Part shown: positions 1-11,000 of the stretch, in pieces
How the letters are laid out: every line of letters starts with the position of its first letter
How positions within the stretch are numbered: the stretch's first letter is position 1
The notes under the pieces: generated by a model
Told to the model about the DNA's origin: nothing
The model's input: only the letters and a program-made list of their open reading frames with translations
Databases searched by the model: none
Assembly (NCBI RefSeq): GCF_000003605.2
Contig: NW_003130858.1
Location: 39,819-79,904 of the forward strand
From: Saccoglossus kowalevskii
Lineage: Eukaryota > Hemichordata > Enteropneusta > Harrimaniidae
DNA: 40,086 nt
Direction: 5' to 3'
Position numbers and translations under genes: made by a program

Positions 1-353
1 ATAAGGTAGCAAGTATTTAATACAAAATCGACATGAAATACAACATTAATGCATTCAATATTTAAATCAGACTATTTTGTAAGGACGTCGCCGTCTGCTC
101 GCTACGCTAAAGCGCTCGGTCGCTGCGTTTTCTCTAGCACGAGCTTCCAGATTCTGCTGCAATGTCGGCAACACGTTTGTTTTCTGCTTTCCGATGGCCA
201 CAAATACTCTGGTATTAATAACCCATAATTGAATAAAGCTAACGTTATATATGTCCGATAAGTGTACTGTCACCTTTTATGGGTTGAAGGTCGTCTATTA
301 TTGTGCAACAGAGAAGGCAATGCTTTATTACGGAACAAACTAAAATACAAGCA
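1..353. other. no confident gene
   Basis: A minus-strand open frame at 67-273 has an Arg/Ala-rich C-terminal half that reads like protein, and the bases around 85-150 are more GC-rich than the rest. It could be another piece of the retroelement debris that follows. I found no domain, splice-site pair or homology I recognise. Confidence 0.3.
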
Positions 354-1228
354 TTACACCAAAGCGAAGCTGCTGCCAAACATATGTAGGACAAAAATGA
401 ATAAATAAATCGATAAAAAATTTAAAATGATGTCAAATAAAATGTAAAAAATGTGCGAAGCAGGCAGTCTAAATGGGGCAAATCCTCGGCATGTACAATA
501 CAAAAGGGGAAACTGATCAAAATTGAACAGAAGTCCTATAATTTCCCCCATAGCTTGTGTTAAATAGAAACAATGATGGGTGAGAATCGCAATGTAATTG
601 TTGTAAACCATTGACTTCCAGTCTCCTTGTGCTTGTATTAAGTGGCCTGGGACACCGTTAATAGCAGCGAATGTTGCCCCTCCCCTTCGGAAGCTATGTA
701 GTGAATACTGCTGTGTTAATAGATCTGTTGCAGATAGTAGTTGCTTAAACTTGCTGTTAAGTGAGTTGTGTGTTAGTGTTGTCAGTTTGACTGCCTGCTG
801 ATAGACAAAGGCTGGTGCACAGGGAGGTGCTTTAACAAGACGAATCATGTTGCAATAGGGTCTAATTGGACAGGATTTAGGTAGCCGAGAAAGGGCGGTT
901 TAGGCCCACTGTGTGTCTAATAAGTTGGCCCTTAATGGAGAATTCTATGTCAGACCGTCTCAAGTGTTCACAAGTGAACATTTATAGCGAGAAGAAGGCA
1001 CAATGTTTGATTTGCGAATACATGAAAAAAACCCATATGGTTAAGCATGCCCGAACAGTGAAATCATTATCTAGATTTAAGAGCTGCTCAAAAGCAAAAC
1101 AATGTTCAAGGAGTAGTGACTTACGTAGCTGTGGCATGACGTGTAGAGATTTGTCTCACCTGATAGAGTGAGTCTCAAAGTCGCCTAGATTGTAATCAAG
1201 CAATTTGTGCCATGCAGCAATTACTGAA
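354..1228 (-). pseudogene. DIRS-like tyrosine recombinase relic
   Basis: This is the remnant of a retrotransposon tyrosine recombinase, the enzyme DIRS-type elements use for integration instead of a DDE integrase. The C-terminal catalytic part is open from 848 down to 354 and carries HSFRRGGATFAA (the H-x-x-R box), GDWKS (the Trp/His position) and YNNYI with the candidate nucleophile tyrosine. Just upstream, in shifted frames, are SCPIRPYCNMIRLV (about 835-885), HLRRSDIEF (about 940-966) and a core-binding-like AAWHKLLDYN (about 1190-1225). Stops and frame changes separate these blocks, so the gene is dead. It lies downstream of the reverse-transcriptase relic on the same strand, which is the DIRS order. 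A Crypton origin was considered, but the adjacent RT makes it less likely. Confidence 0.72.
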
Positions 1229-1574
1229 ATGTAGTTTTAAATTGATTTTGCGCTTGTAAAAGTTCGTGAGAGTAGGCATGCGAAGGTTTGGATATGTACC
1301 AGAACAAAAAAGCACGTTTCTGTGTTTCTTTAAATTTCTTGAGCAGAGTAACCCATTGACTGTCATTACCTGTTGATGAATTAAATGTCATTGATTAGTT
1401 CAAGGCAGTTGGCGTTAGGTGTTTGCTCACTGGTAATAAATTAACTAGTCAAACAGTCAAAATGCATTTTGTTTGATTTAGATCAACGTGGTGAGAGCAT
1501 ATCCGTGGTCAGCATATCTGTTGTCTGTTCTTTGTATATGTGTGGCTTTGATTTGAATGTTCTCGATTGCTGCC

Positions 1575-1815
1575 ATCAACCAGATATTTTGTGCAATGTG
1601 AAGCAGACTGGATGGTTTCCTCCGGCGAAATCATTGGTTGTACGTTGACAGACCATTACGGCTGTTCGAAGGCCAAATGGAAGTTTGGTGTTGAAGTAGA
1701 AGTTATTGCTCCAGGTAAACCCGTAAAGATGTTAGTCGCAGGGATCTACTGGTATCCATCGACAGCAGCGACGAATATCACACTTATATATGTGGCATCC
1801 TGGACCATAATGATT
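1575..1815 (-). pseudogene. DIRS-like reverse transcriptase relic
   Basis: Minus-strand translation gives a recognisable slice of a reverse transcriptase. GPGCHIYKCDIRR lies at about 1770-1806 and IPVDP at about 1745-1760. After an in-frame stop near 1732 come HLYGFTW and then KLPFGLRTAVMVCQRTTNDF at about 1630-1690. The LPFGLR-x(5)-CQRTTN string is characteristic of DIRS-group RTs. The catalytic YxDD box is not seen, so the slice is truncated before it. RNase H and methyltransferase segments, expected between RT and recombinase in DIRS elements, are not recognisable in the short interval down to 1228, so an internal deletion is likely. The plus-strand open frame over the same bases (1567-1860) is a shadow. 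Confidence 0.7.
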
Positions 1816-2355
1816 ATTATATTATACCAGTATATAGATGGTGTTAATCCATCGATTTGATTGGTCCCAACACAAAATTTGCATATGCAGTTAATGGTAT
1901 ATTGGCTGATAATGCACGGCTAAACCAAGTAGCCCTGGAAGATGAATTGACTACAGGTTTAATACGGAAATACATAAAACCGGTAGTATTTGATTTTTAG
2001 GGGAATATAGTGGTTGAATTTAAAAAAATAATATTGAAAAATTACCGAATTAAAAACATCTGAACAAATTATATAATAATAATATTGCTTTTATTAATAA
2101 CGGGATCCGAGTTGTGAGCGTCGGTCGTTGGGTCATTGTCCTTCGCCACACAAACCTAAACCACCGTCCCTCAACACCGTGAGGTGCCTAAACGAACGCC
2201 AGAACGCTGTTTTCTCCGTATTGTGACTTTGACATGGATTGCGAACCTTCAACAATAAAAACATAATCTTTATGTTTAACTGGTAACCAACTAGATGAGA
2301 TTGAGGGAATGAAGGACAAAAAAATGCAAAAAAACTACGAGTCACAGGCAAAAAT

Positions 2356-2695
2356 GTGTGCCACCGTAGCGGCGTTCGAATTCTATCTGACAAAATTGCA
2401 GTGAAATTGCACCCGGGTTATTGTCATCTGTTTCAAAGAACATGGGACGACGCAGAATTCGACGACGATATATGGTATTGTAATTCCCCACTATGGGTAA
2501 ATAAATTACAGGAGATGATTAAGGTAATTTCGAAAGCTGCAGATTTGTGCAGGACTTGAGACAAGGAATATCATGTACGTCATCAAACTTACCCCAGAAC
2601 AACGACAAAACTTGTCAGGCATACCGCCGCGTCTCAAACTTCTGTCTAACCAAGTACCGCTGAACGTCAAATATCCACAGTTACCAGTAGTATAA
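2356..2695 (+). pseudogene. unrecognised coding-like island, two frames
   Basis: Two plus-strand frames follow one another. The first (2356-2559) contains TWDDAEFDDDIWYCNSPLW. The second starts at the ATG at 2573 and ends with TAA at 2693-2695; it has a charged, proline-containing sequence including LTPEQRQNLSGIPPRLKLL. Both have protein-like composition, and the second continues roughly where the first stops, as in a gene with one frameshift or two exons. A possible donor (AAG|GTAATT, near 2522) lies in the first. I do not recognise the family. It sits inside the span of the DIRS debris but on the opposite strand. Confidence 0.3.
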
Positions 2696-3113
2696 TGAGT
2701 CACAAAACTGGTTTATTTTACTAGTGTACTTTCGATTACAATCCAAATTGTACAAAAACCTGAATGAAAACGTGGAAAATCAGTTGTTTTAATGATCCAA
2801 ACTGTACTCGACCCTGTATTTCAAATGGCGTTGAGTCAGTAAAAGGTGGGGAAGGTAATCTTTTGTTATGCTAATTTTTGTGTTTACGCCGCTCTATTCA
2901 CTGTGGATACGTTTCGTTTTCACGTGGAATAAGAATTAGTGTGTAGTCAATTTGAATTGTGTTGCGTTTGTAATTTTGGTATGCATTCAGTGTACAACTA
3001 CATACTATTCTTATAAATAGTCATGTTCAAGGGCCATAATCATGATCTTATAGTAGATTCAAGATTTTTTTTACTAGTTTTATCGAATTGTCAATATACT
3101 GGAATAATATATT

Positions 3114-3231
3114 AGCAATAACCCTCCGCCAAAGTTGGGTATACCACTTGATATTGCACAATTCACTCCATATATGTCGCGAATTGTGCAATTCCTCGTG
3201 GTATACCCGCCTTTGGCGGGGCGTTATCGCT
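3114..3231. repeat. fold-back hairpin, MITE-like
   Basis: Two 51-base arms (3114-3164 and 3181-3231) are inverted copies that pair at about 42 of 51 positions around a 16-base loop. The best-matched blocks are GGGTATACCAC and ATTGCACAATTC, and both arms contain CCGCCAAAG. It is more GC-rich than the flanks. The structure fits a fold-back transposable element, or a transcribed long hairpin. No obvious target-site duplication is visible. Confidence 0.7.
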
Positions 3232-3800
3232 TAAATAATTGCTCATTGAATTGATGGGTATGAGAGCTTGTAAGGGTGACCTACATATTCAGCGCCTGGA
3301 ATGACGTCGTTTACGGAATGTGCATTTGAAAGGTCTATAACAGTACGCATCTCTGTGGTGTTTTCTTTTGCACTGACAGTAATGGTGAAAAAGTTGCGGG
3401 AATGTTGAATGGGTTCTAGACAAAAGGACTAAGTAGTGCTCCAAGCTGTGTTTTTCCCTTATGATGTAGCTCTCTGTGTGTGATGTGAATGCAATTACGG
3501 ATGCATGGTTGATGTTGAGAGTTGGTGTGCATTACAATTGATGGGCCGACCATACTTTAAGAAGTAAACAATGATGTTGTCTTCGTAACTTATCGAATCT
3601 GAGCTCCATTGTGGAATGATGAAAGTAGAGGGTACTTAAATGCGTTATTTAGGATAGTTATATTTGCCTGAGTTAAAGACTCTATCGTGTGATTCTATCA
3701 AAGCATTGATGTCCAAATTGCATTTAGGTGGCCACGTCCTGAAGATGGCGGTATTGGGTAAGTATCAGTATTTGGTCGATGCAACGTAGAAGGCGAATTA

Positions 3801-4160
3801 TTAGAATAAGAAGATATATTCATAATGGGTGCTTCGCAATTTCGTGGTGTGTGCTAGTTGTGAACTGCTGGAATCAACTCGGGATTTCATAGTAGAGGGC
3901 TTGGTAGATGATACTGTAGTTTCTACATCAATTATGGTATCCATCACGGGGAGAGCGATCTCTGTGTCTGCTTCATAGAATGATGAGATACTTTTGGTTG
4001 GCGGCAAAGCACAATAACAATCGGCGATATTGTCATTTGTGCTATCAAGGTTTTCCTGTGCAGGAATTGGAATGGTGAGTACATGGACCTTTGAGCGCGA
4101 GTCAGAATATACGTCATTGAGTGTAGAGCTGCTGTAATGTTTTGTAAATGATGCATTCAA
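3801..4160 (-). pseudogene. Ser/Thr-rich ORF in retroelement debris
   Basis: A 119-residue minus-strand frame rich in Ser, Thr and Asp with no domain I recognise. It lies directly downstream of the zinc-finger ORF at 4212-4568 on the same strand, so it may be another part of the same gag-like or linker region. It could also be chance. Confidence 0.25.
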
Positions 4161-4211
4161 ACTTGAGGTTATCTGATTGAGACTTGTGTAGGTTTCATAT
4201 CCATTTGGCAG

Positions 4212-4568
4212 TCAGGCTTCTGTAGGTTTAGGCTTGGGTTTTTTTCTTTTGAAAAGGCATGGTCTACAAATATGTAATTCCTTCTCACCATTATTGTCAT
4301 GGTTCTTACAAAAGGTGCATTTCTCATTCTGGAATTCGGAACAATAACGTGGTCTTGATGAAAATTGTTGGTTTTTGGAAGCCCTATGCAATCTGGTGTG
4401 TTGGCAGTGTGCTTTGATAGGCGAGAAATCAGAATTGCATGATAGTCGACCTCGCTCCGGACCAGTTAAAATTTCGCTATAAATTGTCTGACCTTCTGCC
4501 TTGTGTAAATGTATGCTAAATACAGCAGTTGTATGATATGATTGGTTGTGGGTTTCCTGTGTTGACAT
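4212..4568 (-). CDS. gag-like zinc-finger ORF of DIRS-type element
   Basis: A 118-residue minus-strand frame whose C-terminal third has the pattern YCSEFQNEKCTFCKNH, then HICRPC, then a basic tail (FKRKKPKPK). This C-x(7)-C-x(2)-C ... H-x-C-x(2)-C arrangement resembles the cysteine/histidine motif near the end of gag-like ORF1 proteins of DIRS-group retrotransposons. Those proteins are thought to bind the element RNA. Its place upstream of the RT and recombinase relics on the same strand agrees with the gag-RT-YR order. The N-terminal part of gag may continue in other frames at 4466-5428 (minus), but nothing there is diagnostic. It is probably a broken copy; a different host zinc-binding protein is possible. 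Confidence 0.45.
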   Translation of the reverse strand: MSTQETHNQSYHTTAVFSIHLHKAEGQTIYSEILTGPERGRLSCNSDFSPIKAHCQHTRLHRASKNQQFSSRPRYCSEFQNEKCTFCKNHDNNGEKELHICRPCLFKRKKPKPKPTEA

Positions 4569-5429
4569 GGCTCTTCATTGAAAATTATGAATAATTGCAG
4601 CCATACTGAGGTTGATATACTGCAGTTCTGTTTTGCTGGACATAAATGATGACCTTGCCAATTAATGTGGCCATGGGAAAACATAGGAAACATGATCGCT
4701 TGGTCTTCTTGCAGAACCTGATTTTGGACTTTTGTTGCTTATTTTTGGGACGGAACATTTTATAATGAAGATTCATACTGCATTGGATCGATCTTTGGCT
4801 GTGAAGTACTCCACTTCGTCTGAGCTGGTGTTTTACCCGAATCGCATGTGCTTGAATCACAATTCTCTGTCAATAGCTTTTTATTGTTTTTTCTTGACAA
4901 TTTTTGTAGTTTCCTTATCTCGTCTAAGACTGTCTATAGTGAAATTTCCGTCTTCACTTTTGATTCTGCTGCAATTTCTACATTTAGCTTATTTCTTACT
5001 GTTACCTGTCATTTTCCAATCTAATGTTCTGTAACTTAGCATGTTTATGTTTGTCTGAATCAGAAGATTCCTCTTTCCAACTACTTATTAGTTTCCTTGT
5101 CTGGGAAAAAAAATGGAACTTTGGGACGAGTAGCTGGTGTGACGTCGTGCGTGTCACGTGACTTGCTCGAGTAACTTGTCATGTTGTCGACTTGATAATT
5201 TAATGAATTACCAGCGTTTTGCTTACAATTTCTTCCCGAAGGTCCGATGTGTTGCACGAGTGGACCTTGAGACATTGTTGTGTAAAATCTGATTTGCGTG
5301 GAGGACACAGCAAAATGGCTGACTATTACAGGCCCGCTGGGGGCACTGTACAAGACAAAACAAGATGAAAATAAAATGAACTCTAGGGGCGACTTGCTAT
5401 AGGAACAAAGCAATAGCAAATTAAACAAA

Positions 5430-6615
5430 ATTACAGATAATTTATTACAGAATTGTGAATGCGATTTAGTTGTAGCACACGTATAATGTCAAGAACAAGC
5501 TTTAGAAATTTCTATCAATAGCCTAAAAACATTTAATTCCTCTGAAAACAAAGGAATTGCATGGTCATTTGAAGCAAACACAAGTATTCATGCAGCAAGC
5601 AATCATACATCTTTTTTGGTGCTGAACCGTTGCAGAGGCGGGCGATACTGTCGGAGACAGAACTGTACCAAGCATGTATTTTGTGTATCTTAATAAACAA
5701 TAGTTACACGTAATTCATGCGTGGTTAGGTATGTGTAAGATTGACCGGTGTTTATTATTATTTGTACATATAAATATACTGATCCCATCAGTCTAAACGA
5801 TATTTGAAGTAACCGAAATGTGTATATTGATTAAAAACCCACACACGAGGTAGTAACAATATTGAATAGTGTTTTTGGGTTAATATTTGACCCGACCTCG
5901 TGACACCAAAAATGAAATTACTGCAACAATTTTAGTAAATTATTACAAATACGTAGCTCGTATAGGTGGTAATGGTAGAGGTCTATACACCATACCTGCA
6001 TCCAGGACAATACATTATTAGGTTTAATCCCATTGAACATAAATTGTATTTTCATAGAATATGATTCATCAAAATTAAAACTACATTTATTCTGCGGGTC
6101 ATATTTTTACGACAGTTTCACATAAATGTATCGAATTAACGTTTTCATTATTATGGTGATATGATTGAAAAATCATGTTCAATTAGAATATTTGTGATAT
6201 TAACTATATGCTTTAACATTAGAATCTGGAAGATTTTTCAAGATTGTGTTTTTTTATTATATGTATACAGTTTATATGATATTCGTCGAGGGCGGAATTT
6301 TATCACACCACGAGTGAGCGACAACGCTAAATAATGGTTAATACACGATACTATACTATCGTACTAGGTAAGAGGAATCGTACGTAGCCATATTATATCG
6401 GTTTATGTTACATTAGTGTCACCTAAAGCTATATTTGCAGCAGCAATTAATCCCTACATAAACATTAATGTCATAGAACAGATGACTGCACATAGTGTAA
6501 TTAATTCGCTTCGTGGGCATGTAGTCAATATAATTGTATAAATTTATGAATTAAATCGTACTTTAATATATTAATATATATTTAATATCTGAACAAATAT
6601 TTTCAAATTACCAAT
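5430..6615. other. intergenic, nothing recognised
   Basis: AT-rich sequence with no sustained open frame, recognisable domain or splice-site pair on either strand. It separates the DIRS-like debris from the first candidate exon of the receptor gene. Confidence 0.6.
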
Positions 6616-6655
6616 ATGACTTCACTATTTGTGTTGTTGATTGTTTCTCATAGTG
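6616..6655 (+). CDS. candidate signal-peptide exon of the receptor kinase
   Basis: An ATG at 6616 opens a very hydrophobic stretch, MTSLFVLLIVSHS, followed by a possible donor (G|GTAGTA at 6656) in phase 1. Phase 1 is what the first base of every Ig cassette exon needs, so this exon could be spliced to any of them. A stronger donor (CAG|GTAAGT at 6718) lies 60 bases downstream, but the frame from this ATG meets TAA before it. The assignment rests on hydrophobicity and phase only; RNA evidence would decide it. Confidence 0.33.
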
Positions 6656-7001
6656 GTAGTATATTTGTTGACAATATTCACTAAAATGCACGCCTGGGAA
6701 TGTCCACTAATAACAGGTAAGTTGATTTTAATTGCAATGTTATTTATTGTCGACCCGAGATATTACAGAGGGTATATTCATACCTTTAGAATTTCTGTAA
6801 ACATCTAGTGCATTGAAACTGAACAATTTATACACGAATACTATTAGAAATATATGGCTAAAGGCCTAATACACGAGACGAATAACGAGCTAACGCATCG
6901 AACAATACATGGTCAACGCAGATGCCTCACAAGTTGAATAGTGTAAAACGGCCTTTAAAGCTGCCATACAAGGGTAATTAATGAGGCAATGCGTGACTTA
7001 C

Positions 7002-7130
7002 CTGAAAAATTGGTTGCACGAGGCAACTGAAGGCTCGACAAGTCGCCTGAATTACATGTTTTGCCCATTTTTTCAATCGTCCATTCAATGCCGCGCAATG
7101 TCATCCAAAGTTTTTCACTCTGACAACAAA
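7002..7130 (-). CDS. unassigned phase 1-1 exon on the minus strand
   Basis: A 129-base open block on the minus strand has an acceptor-like end (CTAAAG) and a consensus donor (TCAG|GTAAGT) and is phase 1 at both ends. It encodes 43 residues including CCQSEKLWMTLRGIEW and GKTCNS. Symmetric phase-1 exons are typical of extracellular modules. The GIEW...G...C spacing faintly recalls the hormone-receptor (HRM) module of adhesion GPCRs, but the cysteine pattern is incomplete, so I do not assign it. It lies inside the proposed first intron of the receptor gene, in opposite orientation. Confidence 0.35.
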
Positions 7131-7957
7131 CTTTAGATGAAATGTTTATAGTATGCATTATAATACAACTAATAATGATGTGAATTTATGTACGCTAATT
7201 CAAGGTAGAGGTGCAGGGTGCACTCAGAGTGAAATATTTTTTTTGCTTTTTACTTACTCAGACAGTCTTGGCTAGATAGTATTAACATTTTGGAGCTTTG
7301 TCAATATTGAACATACTAAAAAGAAAAACGATTTTAAAATATAGGGATCCAAGTGCGCTTATGTGATTAAAAGTCCCGAAAGTTTGTTTGCGTTGCTCTA
7401 TGATTGACAACTAACGGTTGATGTTATCTACAAATGAGTTGCTGACCTCAGTTACGGGGCAGCGGTGTGTGACCTAATTCCTGATCTGGCTCCATGTTTA
7501 CTTACCTCAAGCATGGTCAACTAGCCTAGAAAATCACAAAAATACAGACAAGACGTAGACGCTTCCAGCATGTAAGCGGAATGAAACAAAACATACATAA
7601 GTGAATGATAAGTAAACTTCAGCCTTATCTCGCAACATGTCAACAACTTCTAGCCTAGCAGCTTCCAGTGGTATACTGTTTAAAATTAGATTTTTTATTC
7701 ATTTTATGTAGGAGGATGGCCCGATAGCGCGATTTAATTTTCACGAAAAAAACAAGGCCACGATTTCTTTTGTTTTATTGGTGCATAGATTTCAAGCTTT
7801 TTTTCATTGGGGCAAAACTTCAAAGGCAATTTTAACACTGAAGTAAACATTTTTTTCGCTGTAACGATCACCGTGCTGATGGAATTGTGATGCAATGGAC
7901 AAACACCACTGATGTCATCGTGTGTAAAATCGGAAATCTACCATTTTCTGTTCATAG

Positions 7958-8080
7958 AACTGAAGAAAGTGGAACTAATTATTGATAATAATTTGGTGCG
8001 TCGAGGTGATAATGTTAAAATGGAATGTGAGAACAACGATTCGGATGTAAAATACAGGTGGAATTTCAAGGGCAAATAAT
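7958..8080 (+). pseudogene. Ig cassette 1, exon a, frameshifted
   Basis: Encodes the first half of an Ig domain: strand-B cysteine in VKMEC and the core tryptophan in YRWNFKG. It is 123 bases where intact copies are 122. An extra A in GGCAAATAAT, against GGCAATAAT in the other copies, creates an in-frame TAA just before the donor. Splicing to exon b would therefore be out of frame. It is either a damaged cassette or a homopolymer sequencing error. Confidence 0.8.
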
Positions 8081-11000
8081 GTAAGTTTGGTAGCTTGCTT
8101 ACCTGTTTGTAGTTCACTTTTGACTTGAAATATTACGGGTACATAATTAATGATATCGAAAATAGAATGTAGCATTTATAATGTCTTTCTCAGTCTTTCA
8201 TTTTTTTATTTTGTTTTTATCGACGTTATTTACAATAGCTGCCGTAATAGTCATTTCTTATTGAGTTCAGTTATTCTTTTCTGATCAGGACACAACGTTT
8301 AACTTACGAGCGAATCAATACAAAATTTATCAGATTTTCAACTTGTCGGATGTTGATTGTGGATACTATACTTGTCAAACATACACCGATTGTGGCATGT
8401 CGTCAATGTCAAATGTGGTGCATTTACAATTACATGGTGAGTATAACAAGGCACAGTTGTTCCTAGATATATACAATGCTGTATTATACATTTACTAAAC
8501 AGGCATAACGAATATCTACGTAGCTTTCTGAAATAATAAAGTGTCGACTGAACAACGATTGGCATTTAACACCTATTTAACACACGTCATCGTGAGTATC
8601 AATTGGAAATCCAACATTTTTTGTTTATAGACCAAAAGAAAGTGGAACTAATTATTGATAATAGTTTGGTGCGTCGAGGTGAAAGTGTTAAAATGGAATG
8701 TGTGGACGAAAATACAGATGTAAAATACAGGTGGAATTTCAAGGGCAATAATGTAAGTTTGGTAGCTTGCTTACCTGTTTGTAGTCCACTTTTGACTTGA
8801 AATATTACGGGTACGTAAGTAACCATTATCTAGGACAGAATGTAGCATTTATAATGTCTCCCTCAGTCTTTAATTTTTTTATTTTCTTATTATCGACGTT
8901 ATTGACAATAGCTGCCGTAATAGTCATTTCTTATTATTTTAGTTATTATTTTCTGACCAGGACACAACGTTTCACTTACTGGCGAATCAATACAGTATTT
9001 ATAGGATTTTCAACTTGTCGGATGTTGATTGTGGGTACTACAATTGTCAAACATTCACCAACTTTGGCATGTCGTCAATGTCAAATGTGGTGCATTTACA
9101 ATTACATGGTGAGTATAACAAGGCACAGTTGTTCCTAGATATATACAATGCTGTATATACATTTACTAAACAGGCATAACAATATCTACGTAGCTTTCTG
9201 AAATAATAAAGTGTCGACTGAACAACGATTGGCATTTACACCTATTTAACACACGTCATCGTGAGTATCAATTGGAAATCCAACATTTTTTGTTTATAGA
9301 CCAAATAAAGTGGAACTAATTATTGATAATAGTTTGGTGCATCGAGGTGAAAGTGTTAAAATGGAATGTGTGGACGAAAATACAGATGTAAAATACAGGT
9401 GGAATTTCAAGGGCAATAATGTAAGTTCGGTAGCTTGCTTACCTGTTTGTAGTCCACTTTTGACTTGAAATATTACGGGTACGTAATTAACGAATATCTA
9501 GGACAGAATGTAGCATTTATAATGTCTCTCAAAGTTCTAAACGTTTTTATTATCAACGTTATTCACAGGAACTTGATGAGATAGCCATTTCTTGTTATTT
9601 TAGTTATTTTTTTCTAATCAGGACAACCCGTTTCGCTTACTGGCGATTGGATATAATATTTATCGGATTTTCAACTTGTCGGATGTTGATTGTGGGTACT
9701 ACACTTGTCAAACATACACCAGAGTTGACATTTCGTCAATGTCAAATGTGGTGCATTTACAATTACATGGTGAGTATAACAAGGCACAGTTGTTCCTAGA
9801 TATATACAATGCTGTATTATACATTTACTAAACAGGCATAACAAATATCTACGTAGCTTTCTGAAATAATAAAGTGTCGACTGAACAACGATTGGCATTT
9901 AACACCTATTTAACACACGTCATCGTGAGTATCAATTGGAAATCCAACATTTTTTGTTTATAGACCAAACGAAAGTGGAACTAATTATTGATAATAGTTT
10001 GGTGCGTCGAGGTGAAAGTGTTAAAATGGAATGTGTGGACGAAAATACACATGTAAAATACAGGTGGAATTTCAAGGGCAATAATGTAAGTTCGGTAGCT
10101 TGCTTACCTGTTTGTAGTCCACTTTTGACTTGAAATATTACGGGTACGTAAGTAACGTATATCTAGGACAGAATGTAGCATTTATAATGTCTCTCGAAGT
10201 TCTATACGTTTTTATAATCAACGTTATTGACAATAACTTATATATATATAAACATTTCGTATTTAGTTTAGTTGTTCTTTTCTGATCAGGACACAACGTA
10301 TCGATTACTAGCGAACAAATACAATATTTATCCGATTTTTAACTTGTCGGATGTTGATTGTGGGTACTACACGTGTCAAACTTACACCGACTGTGGCATG
10401 TCGCCAATGTCCAATATCGTGCATCTACAATTACAGGGTGAGTATAACAAGGCACTGTTGTTGGTTGATATATACAATGCTGTATCATACATTTGCTATA
10501 CATAATGTCGACTGAACTATGCAATCACCATAAGATTGCACCTAGTCATTACATTTGTGAAGTAGTGTCAGTGTCTTGACAATAAGGCTGTCATATATTA
10601 TGTTCTGAATGTTTGTACATAATAGATATAATGGCAATGATTCCTCCACCTCAAGGAGGATCAAGTGAAGATTCAATATCTTTGTTGGCTATCAGTATAA
10701 TTGCAGGGAGCATTGTGGCATCGATGACAACTGCTGTATTTCTTATCATAATTGGGCACAATAAGTACATGCAGAATGTAAGTAGAATAACCATGGTTTT
10801 TGATTCGTTTGGTATTTCATTCATTCCATTTTATTTATTAATTATATATTTGTTTCATTTACAGAAAAATAAGGAACACTCTGAAAATAGACAAGTTATT
10901 GAACAGTCACGACGAGACCAGGAAGGGCTACATACAAGAGAACATCTCTCGGTTAGTGAACTGTTGCTTGTAATCGTACTGATGTAAATATTAGTTTTTA

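Larger units (their letters stand above)
7905..10503 (+). repeat. four tandem copies of a ~670-bp Ig-cassette unit
   Basis: The same block of exon a, short intron, exon b and longer intron occurs four times. The AAGTGGAACTAATTATTGAT landmark begins at about 7967, 8640, 9308 and 9973, giving spacings of about 673, 668 and 665. Introns as well as exons are alike: the stretch after exon b (CAAGGCACAGTTGTTCCTAG) is nearly identical in copies 1-3 and altered in copy 4. Homology extends a few tens of bases upstream of the first exon. This points to recent tandem duplication. Confidence 0.92.

Noticed and set aside
1567-1860. Plus-strand frame that looked like an extracellular domain exon
   Set aside because: The minus strand of the same bases gives an unmistakable reverse-transcriptase motif (LPFGLR...CQRTTN), so the plus frame is a shadow.
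8797-9235. Open frames through the Ig-cassette introns on either strand
   Set aside because: They overlap well-defined Ig exons in other frames and recur only because the unit is tandemly duplicated.
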